Source: an uncultured Acetatifactor sp. (lineage in GTDB: Bacteria; Bacillota; Clostridia; Lachnospirales; Lachnospiraceae). Taken from it: a DNA stretch of 64,000 bases. The position numbers were made by a program, and so were the translations under genes. The stretch lies in assembly GCA_934402375.1 (NCBI GenBank), contig CAKRUB010000001.1:310001-374000 (forward strand). The letters run 5' to 3'. The notes under the pieces are model-generated. The model was not told where the DNA came from, ran no database searches, and saw only the letters and a program-made list of their open reading frames with translations. Positions within the stretch are counted from its first letter, which is position 1. Every line of letters starts with the position of its first letter. Of the stretch, positions 61,019-64,000 are shown one piece after another.

Positions 61019-62002
61019 TTACAACAGCTTGCTTCTCATCTCTTCCGCCGTCATGGGGCTCAGGTAGGCAGGCGCAACGTCAAAGACTGTCTTGCAGCCC
61101 GTCATTCCCTCCTTCTGCATCCGGTATGCCGCCCTCGCATATGCGATCAGCACACATGCCGTAAATTCCGGGTTGGAATCCAGCTTCAGGCTGTACTCGA
61201 TCACATGATTATGCTCGCCGTCAAAACCGGTCTTTCCCGTCCTTAAAACAAAGCCGCCGTGCGGAATCCCCGCATGGTCGCGCTGCAGCTCCTCCTCGGT
61301 AATGAAATGAACCGTCGTGTCATAATCGGCAAAGTAGTTCGGCATCGTCTTAATCTCGTTCTCAATCCACGCCTGATCGGCTCCTTCCTCCGCCACGACG
61401 AAACACTCTCTGGTATGCTTCTGTCTCGTTGTCAGCACAGGGTTTTCACAGTTTCTCACTGCCTCCAGTGCAGACTCCACGGGAATCGTATACTGCTTTG
61501 CATTCTTTACGCCGGGAATTCTGCGGATCGCGTCAGAATGTCCCTGACTGACGCCCTTTCCCCAGAAGGTATAATCGCTTCCGTCCCGTAGAATGGCATT
61601 TGCATACAGTCTGTTCAGGGAGAACATACCCGGATCCCAGCCGACGGAAATCATTGCAATCTTTCCGCCCTCCTTCGCCGCGAGATCCACGTTTGCGAAA
61701 TGCTCCGGGATCTTTGCGTGGGTGTCAAAGCTGTCTACCACATTGAAGAACTTCGCATACTGCGCCGTCTGCTTCGGCAGATCTGTCGCAGAGCCTCCGC
61801 ACATCATCAATACGTCAATCTCGTCCTTCTTATTCAGAAGCTCCTCCACACGGTATACCGGAACCTCTCCTGCCACCTTTACCGTCTGTGGGTCTCTCCG
61901 CGTAAACACCGCCACAAGCTCCATGTCGTCATTCTGGCGCACTGCGCTCTCGATTCCTCTCCCAAGATTTCCATAACCCATAATTGCGACTCTGATCTTC
62001 AT
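61019..62002 (-). CDS. ddh: meso-Diaminopimelate dehydrogenase
   Basis: A 327-residue NADPH-dependent enzyme that makes meso-diaminopimelate in one step from tetrahydrodipicolinate and ammonia. Signatures are the N-terminal Rossmann IMGYGNLGRGIESAV, MMCGGSATDLPKQT, the FNVVDSFDTHA region, DPGMFSLNRLYANA and the C-terminal FDVAPAYLSP. The short one-enzyme route occurs in some Clostridia and Corynebacterium. It follows the TrmB gene by 6 bases and precedes the lysA-like gene. Confidence 0.92.
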   Translation of the reverse strand: MKIRVAIMGYGNLGRGIESAVRQNDDMELVAVFTRRDPQTVKVAGEVPVYRVEELLNKKDEIDVLMMCGGSATDLPKQTAQYAKFFNVVDSFDTHAKIPEHFANVDLAAKEGGKIAMISVGWDPGMFSLNRLYANAILRDGSDYTFWGKGVSQGHSDAIRRIPGVKNAKQYTIPVESALEAVRNCENPVLTTRQKHTRECFVVAEEGADQAWIENEIKTMPNYFADYDTTVHFITEEELQRDHAGIPHGGFVLRTGKTGFDGEHNHVIEYSLKLDSNPEFTACVLIAYARAAYRMQKEGMTGCKTVFDVAPAYLSPMTAEEMRSKLL

Positions 62003-62008
62003 TTTCCC

Positions 62009-62761
62009 TTATCCTTTCCTTTCGCTTTTTATCTTTATCAGCTCAATTTCATTTCTCATGGCATCCTTAAACACCGTGACGAAATTTTTCTGCGCGCTGT
62101 AGAGGCAGGTATCTCTGTCGGTTCCTTCCACCTCACCCGTCAGAACATACTCCGAATCAATAATCAGCCGGACCTGCTTCTTTCTAGCCTCAGCCGCTTC
62201 GCCGTCCGTCAGCGGCACATCATAGAAAATAATTCCCTGCCGTTCTTCTCCCGAAAAGATTTTCTCCGTCTCCTCTGAAATCAGAACGACCTTACAACCT
62301 CTCCCGACCAGCATCCGTATCTCCGGCTTCCATTTTTCGAGGAAGCAGCCCGACGCAGAAAAGTAAATTCTCTTCTCCGTCCCCATGAGCATGTGATGGA
62401 TCTTGTCACAGATATGTCCATATCCTTCAACGGTGATATATCCGTCAGAGCCGGCTGCCTTCTTCGGTACATTGCTCTCAAGCACTGCCTTGATTTCCTC
62501 GAGATAACGAATTCTGTTATCGCAGAACTCCTCCAGCGGCACAGCGACATAGCGGCTGGGGTTTCCCTCCATCACATATGCCGCACCGTGTTCGACCAGC
62601 GCCGCCAGTCCGTTATAGACATTCGAGCGGGAAATTCCCGTCAACTTCGCCACCTCGTAGCCGGTCAGCTCCTCATTCTTCAAAAGGCAGAAATACAAGA
62701 CAGCCTCCTGCCTTCCCAGCCCAAACAAAAGCAGTCGGTCGATAAATGCCGCTTCCTCCAT
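62009..62761 (-). CDS. TrmB family transcriptional regulator
   Basis: A 250-residue regulator. The N-terminal winged helix (residues 1-75) has LTGYEVAKLTGISRSNVYNG, and a C-terminal TrmB-type effector domain follows (EKRIYFSASGCFLEKWKPEI, GRGCKVVLISEETEKIF). AAGGAG precedes the ATG by eight bases. It is first in the ddh operon, and a palindromic site next to its own promoter suggests autoregulation. Sugar-sensing is known in archaeal relatives; the ligand here is unknown. Confidence 0.85.
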   Translation of the reverse strand: MEEAAFIDRLLLFGLGRQEAVLYFCLLKNEELTGYEVAKLTGISRSNVYNGLAALVEHGAAYVMEGNPSRYVAVPLEEFCDNRIRYLEEIKAVLESNVPKKAAGSDGYITVEGYGHICDKIHHMLMGTEKRIYFSASGCFLEKWKPEIRMLVGRGCKVVLISEETEKIFSGEERQGIIFYDVPLTDGEAAEARKKQVRLIIDSEYVLTGEVEGTDRDTCLYSAQKNFVTVFKDAMRNEIELIKIKSERKG

Positions 62762-62784
62762 GCATCCTTCTCCTTGTGTTAGTA

Positions 62785-62799
62785 GTTCTGTACAGGAAC
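62785..62799. promoter_or_regulatory. Candidate TrmB operator
   Basis: GTTCTGTACAGGAAC has GTTC and GAAC arms around the palindrome TGTACA. It touches the -10 (62800-62805) and covers the transcription start region. Confidence 0.45.
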
Positions 62800-62828
62800 A
62801 CTATAGTATGCCATGTCTGCTTTGTCAA
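62800..62828 (-). promoter_or_regulatory. Sigma-A promoter of the TrmB-ddh-lysA operon
   Basis: On the minus strand perfect TTGACA (62823-62828) and TATAGT (62800-62805) with a 17-base spacer. Confidence 0.82.
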
Positions 62829-62840
62829 CCGCATTCGCAT

Positions 62841-62877
62841 AAAAAAAGAGAAGCTGAGCTTTTTTCTCAACTTCTCC
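62841..62877 (-). terminator. Rho-independent terminator of ung
   Basis: Stem GAGAAG-TGAG and CTCA-CTTCTC with one inner mismatch, followed by seven T on the minus strand (62841-62847). It lies just past the ung stop. Confidence 0.85.
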
Positions 62878-62884
62878 AGAAATG

Positions 62885-63559
62885 CTATACGTTTTCAATC
62901 TGCCAGTCGATCGGAGCGACACCGTGCTCCTCCAGGAAGCGGTTTGTCTGGCTGAAGGGCTTACTGCCAAAAAAGCCGTTATAGGCTGACAGCGGACTGG
63001 GATGCGGCGCCTTAAGAATCAGGTGATTCGGATTGTCGAGCATCCTCTCCTTCGTCTGCGCCGGCCTCCCCCACAATATGAACACGATGGGGCGATCCTG
63101 CTTATTCAGCGCCCGTATTGCCGCATCGGTAAACTCCTCCCAGCCTTTTCCTCTGTGGGAGTTTGCCATATGCGCACGCACGGTCAGCACCGTATTCAGC
63201 ATCAGCACACCCTGCTTTGCCCACTTTACAAGATAACCGTTATTCGGGATATAGCAGCCGAGATCATCATGCAGCTCCTTGTAAATATTTACCAGTGACG
63301 GAGGGACATCGACATCCGGCTTGACCGAAAAGCAGAGTCCGTGTGCCTGCCCGACATTGTGATACGGATCCTGTCCGATAATGACTACCTTCACCTGACT
63401 CAACGGGGTCAGATGAAATGCATTAAATATATCATCCGCAGGCGGAAATACCTGCGTCGTATTGTACTCGTTCAGGACGAACTGATACAGTTCCCTATAG
63501 TAGGGCTTATGAAACTCCGGACCGAGCTCCGTCAGCCAGTCGTTGCTGATCATGCTCAT
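62885..63559 (-). CDS. ung: Uracil-DNA glycosylase
   Basis: A 224-residue family 1 UDG that removes uracil from DNA. The catalytic motif [20 protein letters not shown] is at about residue 61 and the His motif [18 protein letters not shown] near residue 185. It overlaps the hisF stop by 4 bases (ATGA), so the two are translated together. A terminator follows. Confidence 0.96.
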   Translation of the reverse strand: MSMISNDWLTELGPEFHKPYYRELYQFVLNEYNTTQVFPPADDIFNAFHLTPLSQVKVVIIGQDPYHNVGQAHGLCFSVKPDVDVPPSLVNIYKELHDDLGCYIPNNGYLVKWAKQGVLMLNTVLTVRAHMANSHRGKGWEEFTDAAIRALNKQDRPIVFILWGRPAQTKERMLDNPNHLILKAPHPSPLSAYNGFFGSKPFSQTNRFLEEHGVAPIDWQIENV

Positions 63560-64000
63560 AATCTCACACTCACTCCTCTATCGCGCAGGTACTGCTTTAC
63601 CTGCCGTATTTCCAGCTCTTTATAATGAAACAGGGATGCGGCAAGCACTGCCTCCGCCCCGGCATCCACCAGTGCGTCATAGAAATGCTCCAGCTTTCCG
63701 GCACCGCCCGATGCAATGACCGGTATGCTCACGGCGTCCGCCACTGCTTTTGTCAGCGCAAGGTCATATCCCGCCTTCGTCCCGTCTCCGTCCATGCTGG
63801 TCAGCAGAATCTCACCGGCTCCGAGCTGCTCTGCCCTGACCGCCCATTCCACGGCATCCATTCCCATGTCAACACGGCCGCCGTTTTTATAGATATTCCA
63901 GCCGCTGCCATCGGCACGGCGCTTCGCATCGACTGCAACAACCACGCACTGACTGCCGAATTTCTCGGCTCCGTCGGAGATCAGCTGCGGATTCATGATT
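63556..64000 (-). CDS. hisF: Imidazole glycerol phosphate synthase subunit HisF, 3' part
   Basis: The frame from 64000 to 63556 encodes the C-terminal part of His[57 protein letters not shown] and [14 protein letters not shown]. The Asp of LLTSMDGDG is the second catalytic acid of the cyclase. The N-terminal part, with the first catalytic Asp, lies beyond the window. HisF with HisH makes imidazole glycerol phosphate and AICAR. More his genes may lie outside. Confidence 0.93.
   Translation of the reverse strand, partial: IMNPQLISDGAEKFGSQCVVVAVDAKRRADGSGWNIYKNGGRVDMGMDAVEWAVRAEQLGAGEILLTSMDGDGTKAGYDLALTKAVADAVSIPVIASGGAGKLEHFYDALVDAGAEAVLAASLFHYKELEIRQVKQYLRDRGVSVRL

Overview
The window looks like chromosome of a Lachnospiraceae-type gut Clostridium (Bacillota), with base composition near half GC. 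Supporting signs are strong AGGAGG-type ribosome sites, LytTR regulators, the short-form pta with ackA, the UPF0237/UPF0210 pair, an extended FtsA-like protein, meso-diaminopimelate dehydrogenase, BspA-type leucine-rich surface proteins and a LysR/MET-box control of metE. No phage, integrase, transposase or CRISPR array was seen. The species cannot be named from the sequence. Layout. 1-2.4 kb: an ABC efflux pair with a LytTR regulator and a DUF3021-like partner. 2.5-9.2 kb: an SDR enzyme, an EEP-fold hydrolase, the acetate operon pta-ackA and the divergent tmcAL. Two unrelated tandem repeat arrays (51 bp and 72 bp) and a 140-bp palindrome lie around ackA. 9.2-15.7 kb: an HTH-VOC fusion, a chemoreceptor pseudogene with three lesions, a MetR/MtaR-like LysR gene, metE behind a MET-box, and a metF that has lost its first half by a deletion that also altered the metE tail. 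15.7-23.4 kb: a two-ABC exporter with a LytTR two-component system, the UPF0210/UPF0237 genes and a YycJ-type hydrolase. 23.5-34 kb: housekeeping (FtsA-like, coaE, polA, metY), a polar amino-acid ABC importer and a DRE-TIM aldolase. 34-39.5 kb: a second SDR, a radical SAM gene with an apparent internal deletion, a CobW-like GTPase, a thioesterase and an ECF sigma factor with an RsiV-like anti-sigma. 39.5-58.4 kb is the accessory core. It has a solute-binding lipoprotein with an extra N-terminal domain. It also has a two-gene unit of an eCIS-type AAA ATPase and a protein of about 1,250 residues without sheath or tube genes. Last comes a compact operon I read as a RiPP-like or protein-maturation system. 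In transcription order that operon is: XRE regulator, BspA-like surface protein, 47-residue precursor-like peptide, repeat lipoprotein, HPr-kinase-like protein, PqqD chaperone, a fusion of an S26/SipW-like peptidase to an ABC exporter, and a nucleotidyltransferase; it ends at a clear terminator. The precursor and the lipoprotein share a C-terminal LP-acid-acid-type tail. 58.5-64 kb: tRNA-Leu(CAA), an S66 peptidase, lysA-like, ddh, a TrmB regulator, ung and the 3' part of hisF. How they work together: pta/ackA make ATP and acetate, and tmcAL uses acetate for tRNA modification. The LysR gene, metE, metY and possibly the amino-acid importer form a methionine/sulfur theme. lysA-like, ddh and the TrmB regulator form a diaminopimelate/lysine unit. 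The most novel part is 48.4-58.1 kb: its genes overlap or nearly touch and repeated operator sites suggest XRE control.
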